This document shows positions 39,637 to 47,269 of a DNA stretch of 64,000 bases, piece by piece. The notes under the pieces are model-generated. The model was not told the DNA's origin, searched no databases, and saw only the letters and a program-made list of their open reading frames with translations. Origin of the DNA: Streptosporangium amethystogenes (GTDB taxonomy: Bacteria > Actinomycetota > Actinomycetes > Streptosporangiales > Streptosporangiaceae); contig NZ_JOEQ01000045.1 in assembly GCF_000721075.1 (NCBI RefSeq), positions 27,166 through 91,165 of the forward strand, given 5' to 3'. Numbering within the stretch: position 1 is the stretch's first letter; each line of letters begins with the position of its first letter. Made by a program: the position numbers and the translations under genes.

Positions 39637-40188
39637 TCAGCGGATCAGGTTCCACGCCATCGCCGCGATCTCCTCGGCCGGACGGGGCGGACGCTCGCCC
39701 AGCCAGTACATGAAGAGCCCGATCAGCGCGCCCGCCACATGATGGGCGTGGATCTCCGGTGGCACCTCGTCGTGTCCGGGGGGCCGGGAGCCCGCCGCGA
39801 AGGGGCCGCGCAACTCCGCGGCCAACGCCTCGCGCAGCCGCGCGCAGAAGCGGGCGCTGCCGGAGGGCCCGAGCATCCGCCGGTAGAGCGGGGCCCGCTC
39901 ACCGACGTGCTCGAACAGCGCGACCAGCGACGCCGGCACCGGCCCCGGCTCCCGGTAGGGACACCGCGCGGCCTCGGCGGCCAGTTCCTTGACCGCGGCC
40001 TCCATGGCGTCGAGCACGAGGTCGTCGCGGTCACGGTAGTGAACGTAGACCGTGGCCCGGTTCACCCCGGCCAGCTGGGCGATCTCGGCGACGGTGACCG
40101 AGTCGGGATCGCGCGCGGCGGTCAGCTCCAGGGCGGCGGAGCGCAGCCGGGCGCGGGTTCTGCGAATTCTGGGATCGTCTCCGGGCAT
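39637..40188 (-). CDS. TetR-family repressor
   Basis: 183 residues. N-terminal HTH (RLRSAALELTA, VTVAEIAQLAGVNRATVYVHYRDRDDLVLDAM) is canonical. The C-terminal ligand domain has no recognised specificity. ATG 40188 faces the divergent FrnE-like gene across 60 bases that hold two tandem operators, so it likely controls both. Confidence 0.88.
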   Translation of the reverse strand: MPGDDPRIRRTRARLRSAALELTAARDPDSVTVAEIAQLAGVNRATVYVHYRDRDDLVLDAMEAAVKELAAEAARCPYREPGPVPASLVALFEHVGERAPLYRRMLGPSGSARFCARLREALAAELRGPFAAGSRPPGHDEVPPEIHAHHVAGALIGLFMYWLGERPPRPAEEIAAMAWNLIR

Positions 40189-40200
40189 GCCGCCAACTTT

Positions 40201-40236
40201 AAACGACACTTGTCGAATAAACGACGCCTGTCGTTT
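40201..40236. promoter_or_regulatory. Tandem TetR operators
   Basis: AAACGAC (40219-40225) and GTCGTTT (40230-40236) are perfect 7-base arms around GCCT. A second site has AAACGAC (40201-40207) and GTCG (40212-40215) around ACTT, 18 bases away. Both have the same AAACGAC-N4-GTCG design and lie between the divergent genes. Confidence 0.75.
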
Positions 40237-40248
40237 GTTGTGGCGGAC

Positions 40249-41277
40249 ATGAAGCGCATCGAAGTCTGGGCCGACATGGTCTGCGCGTGGGCCTACATCG
40301 GCAAGCGACGCCTGGAGCAGGCCGACCTCGGCGAGGACGTGGAGATCGTCTGGCGTCCCTACCTCATCGATCCGATGGCTCCGGCCCGGTCCGAGCCGCT
40401 GCGGGACGCCCTTCGCGACCCGGTCGCCGAGGGTGCCCTGCGGGCCTGCCACCCCGCCCTGACCCCGGCCGAGAACCGGGCCCGGGTCTCACGCGTCGCC
40501 GCCGCGGAGCGGATCGGCGAGCGCGCCGGCGACGGCGGGCAGCGCTGGGGAGCGGTGTGGCGGGCGAACACGTTCGACGCCCACCGGGTCATCGCCCTCG
40601 CCTACGGCCGCGGCGGCGCGGCGCTCCAGGACGCGGTCGTGGAGCGGATCCTGCGTGCCCACTTCATCGAGGGCTCCGACATCGGGGACCGCGGCACGCT
40701 GGCGGCACTCGCCGCCGAGGCCGGACTCGGGGGCATGACCGAGGCACTGGAGCGCGGCGAGGGGGCGGCGGAGGTCCGCTCCGAACTGCTGCGCGGCAAG
40801 GCCGTCGGCATCGCCACCTCACCGACCTTCGTGGTGGGTGAGGTGGCGGTCGCGGGCGCGCAGCCGCCCGAGGTCCTCGCCGACCTGGTACGGCACGCCG
40901 CTCCCCGGCGGGAACTCCCCGACGAGGTCAGGTGGCTGCGCCAGGCCGAGGCCCTGCTGGAGGTCAGGGATCCCCTCGGTGCCCTGCGGACTCTGGAGCC
41001 GCTGATGGCCGAGCACGGCGAAGACCCCGCCGTCCGCCTGCTGGCGGCCCGCGCCTACTTCGGTTCGGCCCAACTCGGCCGGGCGAGCAAGACGCTGGAG
41101 TCGCTGCTGGGGCGCACCCCCGGTGACCACTACGCCCGGTTCCTGCTGGGCAGGACCCTCGAACGCGCCAACCGCCACCCCGAGGCCCTGCCACACCTGC
41201 GTCTGGCCGCGGCCATGTCCCCGGAGCCCGACTACCTCGACGCCCTCCGGCGCGTCGAGAACCGGCTGGCCGGCTGA
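40249..41277 (+). CDS. FrnE/DsbA-family protein with C-terminal tetratricopeptide region, lacking the second active-site Cys
   Basis: 342 residues. The N-terminal thioredoxin-like DsbA fold starts VWADMVCAWAYIGKRRLE. FrnE proteins normally have CPWC here; only the first Cys remains (C-A-W-A), so disulfide exchange must be monothiol or absent. The cis-Pro loop TSPTFVV is present. A helical TPR-type region follows (about 225-340; LLAARAYFGSAQLGRASKTLESLLG). ATG 40249 is the natural start; GTG 40240 is possible. The perfect terminator palindrome begins four bases after its stop. Confidence 0.82.
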   Translation: MKRIEVWADMVCAWAYIGKRRLEQADLGEDVEIVWRPYLIDPMAPARSEPLRDALRDPVAEGALRACHPALTPAENRARVSRVAAAERIGERAGDGGQRWGAVWRANTFDAHRVIALAYGRGGAALQDAVVERILRAHFIEGSDIGDRGTLAALAAEAGLGGMTEALERGEGAAEVRSELLRGKAVGIATSPTFVVGEVAVAGAQPPEVLADLVRHAAPRRELPDEVRWLRQAEALLEVRDPLGALRTLEPLMAEHGEDPAVRLLAARAYFGSAQLGRASKTLESLLGRTPGDHYARFLLGRTLERANRHPEALPHLRLAAAMSPEPDYLDALRRVENRLAG

Positions 41278-41280
41278 CCT

Positions 41281-41340
41281 GGCACAAGCGAAAAGGACCG
41301 GCACTCCCCCGGGGGAGTGCCGGTCCTTTTCGCTTGTGCC
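41281..41340. terminator. Perfect 60-base palindrome, bidirectional terminator
   Basis: The 30 bases at 41281-41310 are the exact reverse complement of 41311-41340, with no spacer. It begins GGCACAAGCGAAAAGGACC and contains AAAA/TTTT near the stem base, giving a U-run in both directions. It lies between convergent genes (FrnE-like and DUF1416). Confidence 0.92.
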
Positions 41341-41366
41341 GGCTCGGCGCGCGTCGGACCGGAGGG

Positions 41367-41663
41367 TCAGACGGACACGGCGAGCTGGGTGACCTCACCC
41401 AGGCGGGCCTGGGCCGGGATGTCCTTGGTGACGCCGCCGCCCGCGATGATGCGGACGGTCCAGTCACCGGGGGCGGCGAAGAAGCGGAAGATTCCCTCCT
41501 CGGACACCACGACCTCACCGGTGAACTCACCGGAGTGGTCGAGCAGACGAGCGTAGGCCGTGCCCGCGCCCGTGACCACGCCCTGGATGACGGCCTGGTT
41601 CGCAAGATCGATCCCGGCCGGAAGGGCAACCGTCTGTTCCGGAGCAGCGCATCCCTGAGTCAT
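41367..41663 (-). CDS. DUF1416 protein of the thiosulfate sulfurtransferase cluster
   Basis: 98 residues. The beta-rich sequence (AVIQGVVTGAGTAYARLLD, GEFTGEVVVSEEGIFRFFAAPGDWTVRI) and the early Cys (MTQGCAAP) are typical of DUF1416, which regularly follows the actinobacterial rhodanese gene. Its start ATG overlaps the stop of the rhodanese gene, showing coupling. A role in sulfur transfer or trafficking is likely but not shown. Confidence 0.88.
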   Translation of the reverse strand: MTQGCAAPEQTVALPAGIDLANQAVIQGVVTGAGTAYARLLDHSGEFTGEVVVSEEGIFRFFAAPGDWTVRIIAGGGVTKDIPAQARLGEVTQLAVSV

Positions 41664-42502
41664 TATCGAGCCTCTCCCAGTTCGATCGGCACGCCGACCA
41701 GCGAGCCGTACTCAACCCATGAACCGTCGTAGTTCTTGACACCTGCCTGGTCGAGGAGCTCGTGCAGCACGAACCACGTGTGAGCCGAGCGCTCCCCGAT
41801 GCGGCAGTAGGCGATGATGTCCTTGCTGAAGTCGACGCCCGCGCCCTCGTAGAGGGCCTTGAGCTCCTCGTCGGACTTGAAGGTGCCGTCGTCGTTGGCA
41901 GCCTTGGACCACGGGATGTTGCGGGCGGTGGGCACGTGGCCGACCCGCTGCGCCTGCTCCTGCGGAAGGTGCGCGGGGGCGAGCAGCTTGCCGGTGAACT
42001 CGTCGGGCGAGCGCACGTCGACCAGGCTGAGCTTGCCGATCGCGGCGACGACCTCGTCGCGGGAGGCGCGCAGGGACCGGTCCTGCTCCTTGGCCTTGTA
42101 GTCCGTGGCGGGGCGGCCGGGAACGTCCTTGACCAGCTCGCGGGACTCAAGCTCCCACTTCTTGCGGCCACCGTCGAGAAGCCTGATGTTCTCGTGGCCG
42201 TACAGCTTGAAGTACCAGTACGCGTAGGCGGCGAACCAGTTGTTGTTGCCGCCGTAGAGCACCACGGTGTCGTCGTTCGCGATGCCCCGGGCGGACAACA
42301 GCGCCTCGAAGCCCTCGCGGTCGACGAAGTCGCGGCGGACCGGGTCCTGCAGGTCCTGCTTCCAGTCGACCTTCACGGCGCCACGGATGTGGCCCTTGTC
42401 ATATGCGCTGGCATCCTCGTCCACTTCAACGAGAACGACACCGGGAGTGTCGAGATTGGCCTCGACCCAGTCAGCGTCGACCAGGACGGCGGAGCGGCTC
42501 AT
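41663..42502 (-). CDS. Thiosulfate sulfurtransferase (two-domain rhodanese, CysA/SseA type)
   Basis: 279 residues with two rhodanese domains. The N-terminal one (about 5-125) lacks the active Cys (VLYGGNNNWFA). The C-terminal one has the active loop YCRIGERSAHTW with Cys about 230. It moves sulfane sulfur from thiosulfate to cyanide or another acceptor in the cytoplasm. It is the second gene of a sulfur operon behind the Cys leader peptide. Confidence 0.92.
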   Translation of the reverse strand: MSRSAVLVDADWVEANLDTPGVVLVEVDEDASAYDKGHIRGAVKVDWKQDLQDPVRRDFVDREGFEALLSARGIANDDTVVLYGGNNNWFAAYAYWYFKLYGHENIRLLDGGRKKWELESRELVKDVPGRPATDYKAKEQDRSLRASRDEVVAAIGKLSLVDVRSPDEFTGKLLAPAHLPQEQAQRVGHVPTARNIPWSKAANDDGTFKSDEELKALYEGAGVDFSKDIIAYCRIGERSAHTWFVLHELLDQAGVKNYDGSWVEYGSLVGVPIELGEAR

Positions 42503-42517
42503 TTTGATCCTCCAGGA

Positions 42518-42916
42518 TCATCGTGCGGCGGGTAGTAGGCGGCGAATGATCAAAAACATCTCGCAGCCGAGACAGAAGCCGAAGGCGGCGTTGAGAAATC
42601 CGGCGAAAAGTGCCGCCGCGGTGGCCCCGAGGGCCAGCGGCGTGATCTGTGCGACGTATCCGACCAAGCCCACCAGGGCGAAGGCGAGTCCGACTCCCTG
42701 CGCGAAGCGCGGCGGGGCGGCGTCCTCCAGCTCCTTCGGAGGGCTTTTCACTATCCCTTTGAAAACCATCCCGTACGGCGAGAGGCCGAGAACGCCCAGT
42801 GCGAACACCACGGCCTGTGCGGCCAGCAGCCACGCACTGCCTGTCACCAGGACGAGCGCGAGCACGACTGTTGTGACGGCCGCGGTGAAGCGGAGAGCTC
42901 GGGGATCAGCTTGCAT
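42518..42916 (-). CDS. DUF4395 membrane protein
   Basis: 132 residues with four membrane helices (about 12-40, 70-90 and two near 85-125). A C-L-G-C motif in FGFCLGCEMFLIIRR lies in the last helix region, and a conserved cytosolic loop has KGIVKSPPKELEDAAPPRFAQGVG. DUF4395 proteins are found beside rhodanese and thioredoxin-like genes, and the two Cys may carry sulfur or redox equivalents across the membrane. It is the first structural gene after the leader peptide. Confidence 0.85.
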   Translation of the reverse strand: MQADPRALRFTAAVTTVVLALVLVTGSAWLLAAQAVVFALGVLGLSPYGMVFKGIVKSPPKELEDAAPPRFAQGVGLAFALVGLVGYVAQITPLALGATAAALFAGFLNAAFGFCLGCEMFLIIRRLLPAAR

Positions 42917-42979
42917 CGCTTGATGCTCCTGAAGGGTCGTGCAGATCGGTGCGGCTCGACGGCCGCTTGAGATCGCCCT

Positions 42980-43063
42980 TTAGGAAATACGACAGAGCGC
43001 GGTGGTCACGCGGCAGAAATCAACCGCGCGCCGCTTTGTGAGCAGCTCCGTCGTGGGGTTCAT
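42980..43063 (-). CDS. Cysteine-type leader peptide (27 residues) of the sulfur operon
   Basis: The frame runs ATG 43063 to TAA 42980 and encodes MNPTTELLTKRRAVDFCRVT, then TALCRIS. The pattern RR-x-V-D-(L/F)-C-R-V-x-x-x-L-C is the hallmark of short leader peptides before sulfur-metabolism operons in actinobacteria, where Cys codons (here UGC and UGU) act in attenuation. No strong ribosome site precedes it, so a leaderless mRNA is possible. It lies 63 bases before the DUF4395 start and too short for automatic calling. Confidence 0.78.
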   Translation of the reverse strand: MNPTTELLTKRRAVDFCRVTTALCRIS

Positions 43064-43154
43064 GTCCACGACAGTACCCCGGTGTCCCGCCATCTGTCAC
43101 ATCCCTGTCCAATTTCTGAGACGTGATCATTCGAGGAACGATAGGGTGCCCCGT

Positions 43155-43604
43155 TCATCCCTCGATCACCAGACCGAGAGCACCGATGACGTCCGCCTTC
43201 CTGGGCTGGCCGGAGGCTCGCCGCACCACCCGTCCTGACGGGTCGAGGACGAGGACGGTGGGGGTGCGCAGAATGTTCAGCGAACGGACCAGATCCAGGT
43301 GGGACTCCGCGTCGATCTCCACATGCGCGACGCCGGGCACCATCCCCGCCACCTCGTCGAGGATCCGCCGGGTCGCCCGGCACGGCTGGCAGAAGGAACT
43401 GGAGAACTGCACCAGCGTGGCCCGCTCCCCCAGCTCCGCGTGGATCTCACCGGACGTCAGCCGCTCCACCTCGCCCCTCACCTCTCGCGCCACGCCGTTC
43501 CGCCGCCGAACCACCACGCCCACGAGGGTGGCGAGGGCGAGGGTGACGACCACCACCGTCAATCCGGTCACGGAACACGACAACAGGCGAGCGCTCCGCG
43601 CCAT
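43155..43604 (-). CDS. Membrane-anchored thioredoxin-like protein
   Basis: About 149 residues from ATG 43604. One N-terminal membrane helix (VTGLTVVVVTLALATLVGVVV) is followed by a thioredoxin fold with active site SSFCQPCRATRRIL (CxxC) and cis-Pro loop LRTPTVLVLD. An upstream start at 43745 would add a low-complexity AVRAGA-type repeat encoded by a 30-base near-tandem repeat at about 43672-43731; it has no membrane signal, so the shorter form is preferred. It reduces or forms disulfides near the membrane and may serve the adjacent sulfur operon. Confidence 0.82.
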   Translation of the reverse strand: MARSARLLSCSVTGLTVVVVTLALATLVGVVVRRRNGVAREVRGEVERLTSGEIHAELGERATLVQFSSSFCQPCRATRRILDEVAGMVPGVAHVEIDAESHLDLVRSLNILRTPTVLVLDPSGRVVRRASGQPRKADVIGALGLVIEG

Positions 43605-43754
43605 TCCCGCGCCGCTCACATATCCGGCACCGTTTCCACGCCCCGCCGGAACGCTCCTTGCCCGGACCGCCCCCGCACGGACCGCTCCCGTACGGGCCGC
43701 CCCCGCACGGACCGCTCCCGCCTGCGGCGCGGCCCCCGGCGGCACCGGACAGGT

Positions 43755-44567
43755 TCAGCGGGCGTCGACCGTGAGCAGCACCCGTCCTCCGGCGGTGGAG
43801 ATCTCGAACGACGTGATGCGCTCCGGCGGGATCGTCGTGGTGCCCGTGAAGGCGCCCGACTCGTCATAGGCGGCCCGGTTGACGGTCCAGTTGCCCGCCG
43901 TCTCCCTGACGCCACCGTCCCCGATCACGTCCAGCCGGCAGCGCGTGCCCTTGGCCACACCGGTGAGCACGACCTTGACCGTGGTCGCCCCCTGCCCGGC
44001 GGACGCGGTCACCACCGCGCGGACCGTACCGTCACCGTCCCTCCCCGTGACCCGCAGGTCGCTCGGGGCGAGCAGGAGCTGCGAATCGACGCTGGGCGCG
44101 GCCTTGTTGGCCCTGGCGTCGGGCGCGGATGAGGCCGAGAAGGACCCGGCATGTTCCTGAACGCTCTGGTCCTGAGTGCTCGGGTCCGCGGCCGACTCGG
44201 GTGCGGCGGACCCGGCTACCGTCATGACATCCCCCGGGGACTGGATGACGGCCCAGACGGTCCCGCCGCCGAGCCCGACCACCAGGACCGAGGCCGCCAG
44301 GCCGAGCACCAGCCGGGTGGTGCGACGCCGCTTGACCTTGGCGCTGAGCAGCCGCTCCAGCACCGCCGTGGGCGGGCTCGCCACCTGCGCCACATCGTCC
44401 TCGGACACCCTGCCGAGGAACGTCGCCACCCCGCTCAGCTCGGCGAGCTCAGCCGCGCACTCCGCGCACTCGGCGAGATGGGCCTCGACGAGCACGCGCT
44501 CGTCCGGCTCCAGGGCTCCGAGCAGGTGGACCCCGAGCGACATCCGTACTTCATCACAGGTCATCAT
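43755..44567 (-). CDS. Anti-sigma factor with zinc-finger N-terminus
   Basis: 270 residues. The zf-HC2 motif lies in VEAHLAECAECAAEL (His-x3-Cys-x2-Cys), as in RsrA/RskA-like anti-sigma proteins. A membrane helix follows near 88-110 (LVLGLAASVLVVGLGGGTVWAV), then an extracytoplasmic Ser/Ala linker and a beta-rich domain. ATG 44567 overlaps the sigma gene by ATGA. It holds its partner sigma factor inactive until an envelope or redox signal arrives. Confidence 0.88.
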   Translation of the reverse strand: MMTCDEVRMSLGVHLLGALEPDERVLVEAHLAECAECAAELAELSGVATFLGRVSEDDVAQVASPPTAVLERLLSAKVKRRRTTRLVLGLAASVLVVGLGGGTVWAVIQSPGDVMTVAGSAAPESAADPSTQDQSVQEHAGSFSASSAPDARANKAAPSVDSQLLLAPSDLRVTGRDGDGTVRAVVTASAGQGATTVKVVLTGVAKGTRCRLDVIGDGGVRETAGNWTVNRAAYDESGAFTGTTTIPPERITSFEISTAGGRVLLTVDAR

Positions 44568-45115
44568 GGCGCGAGCCCCCGCTCCTCCAGCGCCAGCTTG
44601 AGCGCCCGAAGCGCGTAATACGTGCGCGACTTAACCGTTCCGGCGGGGATGCCGAGCGACGCGGCCGCCTCCGCGACGGATTTCCCCTGGTAGTAGACCT
44701 CGGCCAGCACCTCGCGGTGCTCGGGCCGCAGCGCGGCCAGCGCCTCGGCGACCGCCCACGACTCCACCGCCCGCTCCAGTTCGTCATCGGCGGGCACCAC
44801 GGCGAGCGCCTCGTCGCCCGTCTCCGGCGGGCGTGCCTTCCGGGCCCGGTGCTGGTCGACGACGAGATTGCGGGCCACCGTGAACAGCCACGCGCGGATG
44901 GAGCGGCCGGCGAACGCGTTCGGATGGCGCCAGGCCCGCAACAGCGTCTCCTGCACGACATCCTCCGCTCTCCCCGAATCGCCCGTCAGCCGCAGCGCGT
45001 AACCGTAGAGTGGCCCGCCGTGCTCGTCGAAGAGCGCTCTGACAAGCTGCTCGTCGGCGGTTCCGGCTTGACTCACATCCCCACGACGTACGGCGGGACG
45101 ATCCGGTTCAGACAC
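44564..45115 (-). CDS. ECF RNA polymerase sigma factor
   Basis: 183 residues. Region 2 reads VRALFDEHGGPLYGYALRL, AEDVVQETLLRAWRHP and FTVARNLVVDQHR; region 4 has LRPEHREVLAEVYYQGKSVAEAAASLGIPAGTVKSRTYYALRAL. The sequence resembles the SigL/SigK branch paired with zf-HC2 anti-sigma proteins. GTG 45115 is used here; a GTG near 45076 is an alternative. It is coupled to its anti-sigma gene by overlapping stop and start. Confidence 0.92.
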   Translation of the reverse strand: MSEPDRPAVRRGDVSQAGTADEQLVRALFDEHGGPLYGYALRLTGDSGRAEDVVQETLLRAWRHPNAFAGRSIRAWLFTVARNLVVDQHRARKARPPETGDEALAVVPADDELERAVESWAVAEALAALRPEHREVLAEVYYQGKSVAEAAASLGIPAGTVKSRTYYALRALKLALEERGLAP

Positions 45116-45124
45116 GGGACACGT

Positions 45125-45805
45125 TCAGCCCCGCAGAGGCACGTCGGAGGCCTCACCCGAGATGCGCAGGCCCTCGGGCGTGACCTTGATGTCGGTCAGC
45201 TTGACGTCGTACGGCAGCTTTCCGATCGGGATCCGGAAGTTGATGAACCGCTCGGGATCGGGCACGGGGATGCCGCCGCCCAGGGTCACCTTCTCGGGAA
45301 CGAGTTTCAGGCCGCCCTCGACGATCTCGACCTTCAGTGCCGCCTTCACCGGCACCTTCTGCCCCAGCACGGTGATCTCTCCGCTGACGTTGAGCGCGTC
45401 GCCCGCGACATCGACCTTGATCCCGCGGGGCGCCCGCTGGCTGAGCGTCTCCAGCGGCACGACCACCGAACCCACCACGCGCTCGGCGCGCATGTCGACC
45501 TGCTGGGGGCGGAGCACCAGGTCCGCAAGCGGCGCGGTGACCCCGTAGAGGGTGAAGTCGACGCTCGACAGCGCGACACCCGAGACGGTCATCGCGCCCG
45601 CGGCGACCTTGACCTCCTCGTAGCGCCCGGCGACCGCCTGGGTCAGGAAGGGGATGCCCTCGATGGTGACCTCGGGCGGGGACTCCAGGTCGTACTTGGC
45701 CGTCGCCTGCGTGGCGATCTCACGCTCGACTCCGGCGACGGCGACCCTGTCCAGGATCGCGACGAGAACGAGCAGCAGAACCAGAAAAGCGATCAGCTTA
45801 CGCAT
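45125..45805 (-). CDS. DUF2993 protein (LmeA-like), exported and membrane-anchored
   Basis: 226 residues. A single N-terminal hydrophobic helix (LIAFLVLLLVLVAILDRVAVAG) acts as signal or anchor. The rest is beta-rich, with GIPFLTQAVAGRYEEVKV and the C-terminal LPYDVKLTDIKVTPEGLRISG typical of DUF2993. In mycobacteria a member of this family (LmeA) takes part in lipomannan elongation. It is adjacent to the sigma gene (9 bases), same strand, so it may be in the same operon. Confidence 0.85.
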   Translation of the reverse strand: MRKLIAFLVLLLVLVAILDRVAVAGVEREIATQATAKYDLESPPEVTIEGIPFLTQAVAGRYEEVKVAAGAMTVSGVALSSVDFTLYGVTAPLADLVLRPQQVDMRAERVVGSVVVPLETLSQRAPRGIKVDVAGDALNVSGEITVLGQKVPVKAALKVEIVEGGLKLVPEKVTLGGGIPVPDPERFINFRIPIGKLPYDVKLTDIKVTPEGLRISGEASDVPLRG

Positions 45806-45901
45806 CCGACTCCCTGTTCATTCTCCGGCCCGAGGGGTGCCCATTGGCGTGCTCTCCCCCTGCAATCCTGTACGAAACCCCGTGTCGGCGATAGCACCCG
45901 A

Positions 45902-46153
45902 TCAACCTCCGGCGAAGGGCGGGAGCACCTCCACCGTCGCCCCCTCGGCCAGGACGATCGTCTGGTGCGCCCGTCTGCCCACCGGATCCCCGTTGACCAG
46001 GAACGACGACCGCTTCAGCACGCGAGCCAGCTCTTCACGGCCCGGTGTGATTTTCGTCATCAGCTCGGCAAGGGTCTCGGCCTCGAAAGGCTCCTCCGCG
46101 ATGCCCGCCGCGTCCTTGGCCGCGGCCCAATATCTGACAGTGCCCGTCGCCAC
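45902..46153 (-). CDS. MoaD/ThiS-family sulfur carrier
   Basis: 83 residues. It has the ubiquitin-like fold ([30 protein letters not shown]) and the required C-terminal Gly-Gly that is thiocarboxylated. This is MoaD-like, delivering sulfur to molybdopterin. GTG 46153 has AGGAG about 10 bases upstream; GTG 46180 would add nine residues. No other molybdopterin gene is in the window. It is divergent from glnR. Confidence 0.87.
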   Translation of the reverse strand: MATGTVRYWAAAKDAAGIAEEPFEAETLAELMTKITPGREELARVLKRSSFLVNGDPVGRRAHQTIVLAEGATVEVLPPFAGG

Positions 46154-46359
46154 CTGTGAACCAACTCCTCGAACATACACAGAGTTACCATGCCATTACG
46201 GCGAATCCACTCGGAGAACCGGTGTTCACCAGGTGGACCTTCGCTGGACGCTTACTCCTCGTGGGTTATCCTCACGTACTACGGGACCTGGGCAACGTAG
46301 CCCCCGGGTCCTTACGTGTTTGTACGGCTATCGCCGACATGACGCGGGAAGGAGACATT

Positions 46360-47073
46360 GTGAGCAATCTCCTACTGCTCACCAACGCCCTTGAGCCCTC
46401 GACTGAGGTGCTCCCGGCGCTGGGGCTGCTGTTGCACTCGGTACGCGTCGTGCCCGCGGAGGCGTCCGCCCTGCTCGACGCCCCGCCCGCCGACGCGATC
46501 CTGGTGGACGCGCGCCGCGAGCTCGTCCAGGCCAAGAGCCTGTGCAGGCTGCTCCGCACCACGGGCGTTTCCTGCCCTCTGATGGTAATCGTCACCGAGG
46601 GCGGTCTCGCCGGACTGACCGCGGAGTGGGGTGCCGACGACGTCATCCTCGACAGCGCCGGCCCCGCCGAGGTCGAGGCGCGCCTGCGGATGGCCGTGGG
46701 CAGGCTCAATCTGGCCGCCGCGGAGGAGGTGCCGGACGAGATCCGCAACGGTGACCTGTCGATCGACGAGGCCACCTACACCGCCCGGCTCCGCGGCCGC
46801 GCGCTGGATCTGACCTTCAAGGAGTTCGAGCTCCTGAAATACCTGGCGCAGCACCCGGGCCGGGTCTTCACCCGCGCCCAGCTCCTCCAGGAGGTCTGGG
46901 GATACGACTACTTCGGCGGCACCCGTACCGTGGACGTCCATGTCCGGCGGCTCCGTGCCAAGCTCGGCGCCGAGTACGAGGCACTGATCGGAACGGTCCG
47001 CAACGTCGGCTACCGGTTCGTCCCCGAGCGCGGCAACGAGGCCGCCGAGGAGCGCGAGCCCGCCCGCCAGTAG
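46360..47073 (+). CDS. glnR: GlnR-type orphan response regulator, nitrogen metabolism
   Basis: 237 residues. A receiver-like domain (about 1-115: [49 protein letters not shown]) and an OmpR winged helix (about 140-230: [50 protein letters not shown]) match Streptomyces and Amycolatopsis GlnR strongly. GlnR has no cognate kinase and controls nitrogen assimilation (glnA, amtB, nir). GTG 46360 follows GGAAGGAG at 6 bases. No sensor kinase gene is adjacent, as expected. Confidence 0.85.
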   Translation: MSNLLLLTNALEPSTEVLPALGLLLHSVRVVPAEASALLDAPPADAILVDARRELVQAKSLCRLLRTTGVSCPLMVIVTEGGLAGLTAEWGADDVILDSAGPAEVEARLRMAVGRLNLAAAEEVPDEIRNGDLSIDEATYTARLRGRALDLTFKEFELLKYLAQHPGRVFTRAQLLQEVWGYDYFGGTRTVDVHVRRLRAKLGAEYEALIGTVRNVGYRFVPERGNEAAEEREPARQ

Positions 47074-47269
47074 GGCAGGCGGTTCCCACCCCCGCCGCGA
47101 TCGGCACCGATCTCTCGCTGAGCTGTCAGGTCGGCCGCCGACCGGTGAGTTCGCGCGTCCCCGGCCTACAGGCGCCTCCGCGCCCCGTGGGCACGGGTTC
47201 CCGACATCACGCCAGACCCACCGGAGTCGTCCGGCAGGTCTGACGCGTGCGTCGCGCCTTTCGCCCCTG

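Noticed and set aside
46153..46359. GlnR-box-like GTTAC-N6-ATTAC near 46188
   Set aside because: Only one poor half of the consensus fits; not enough to call autoregulation.
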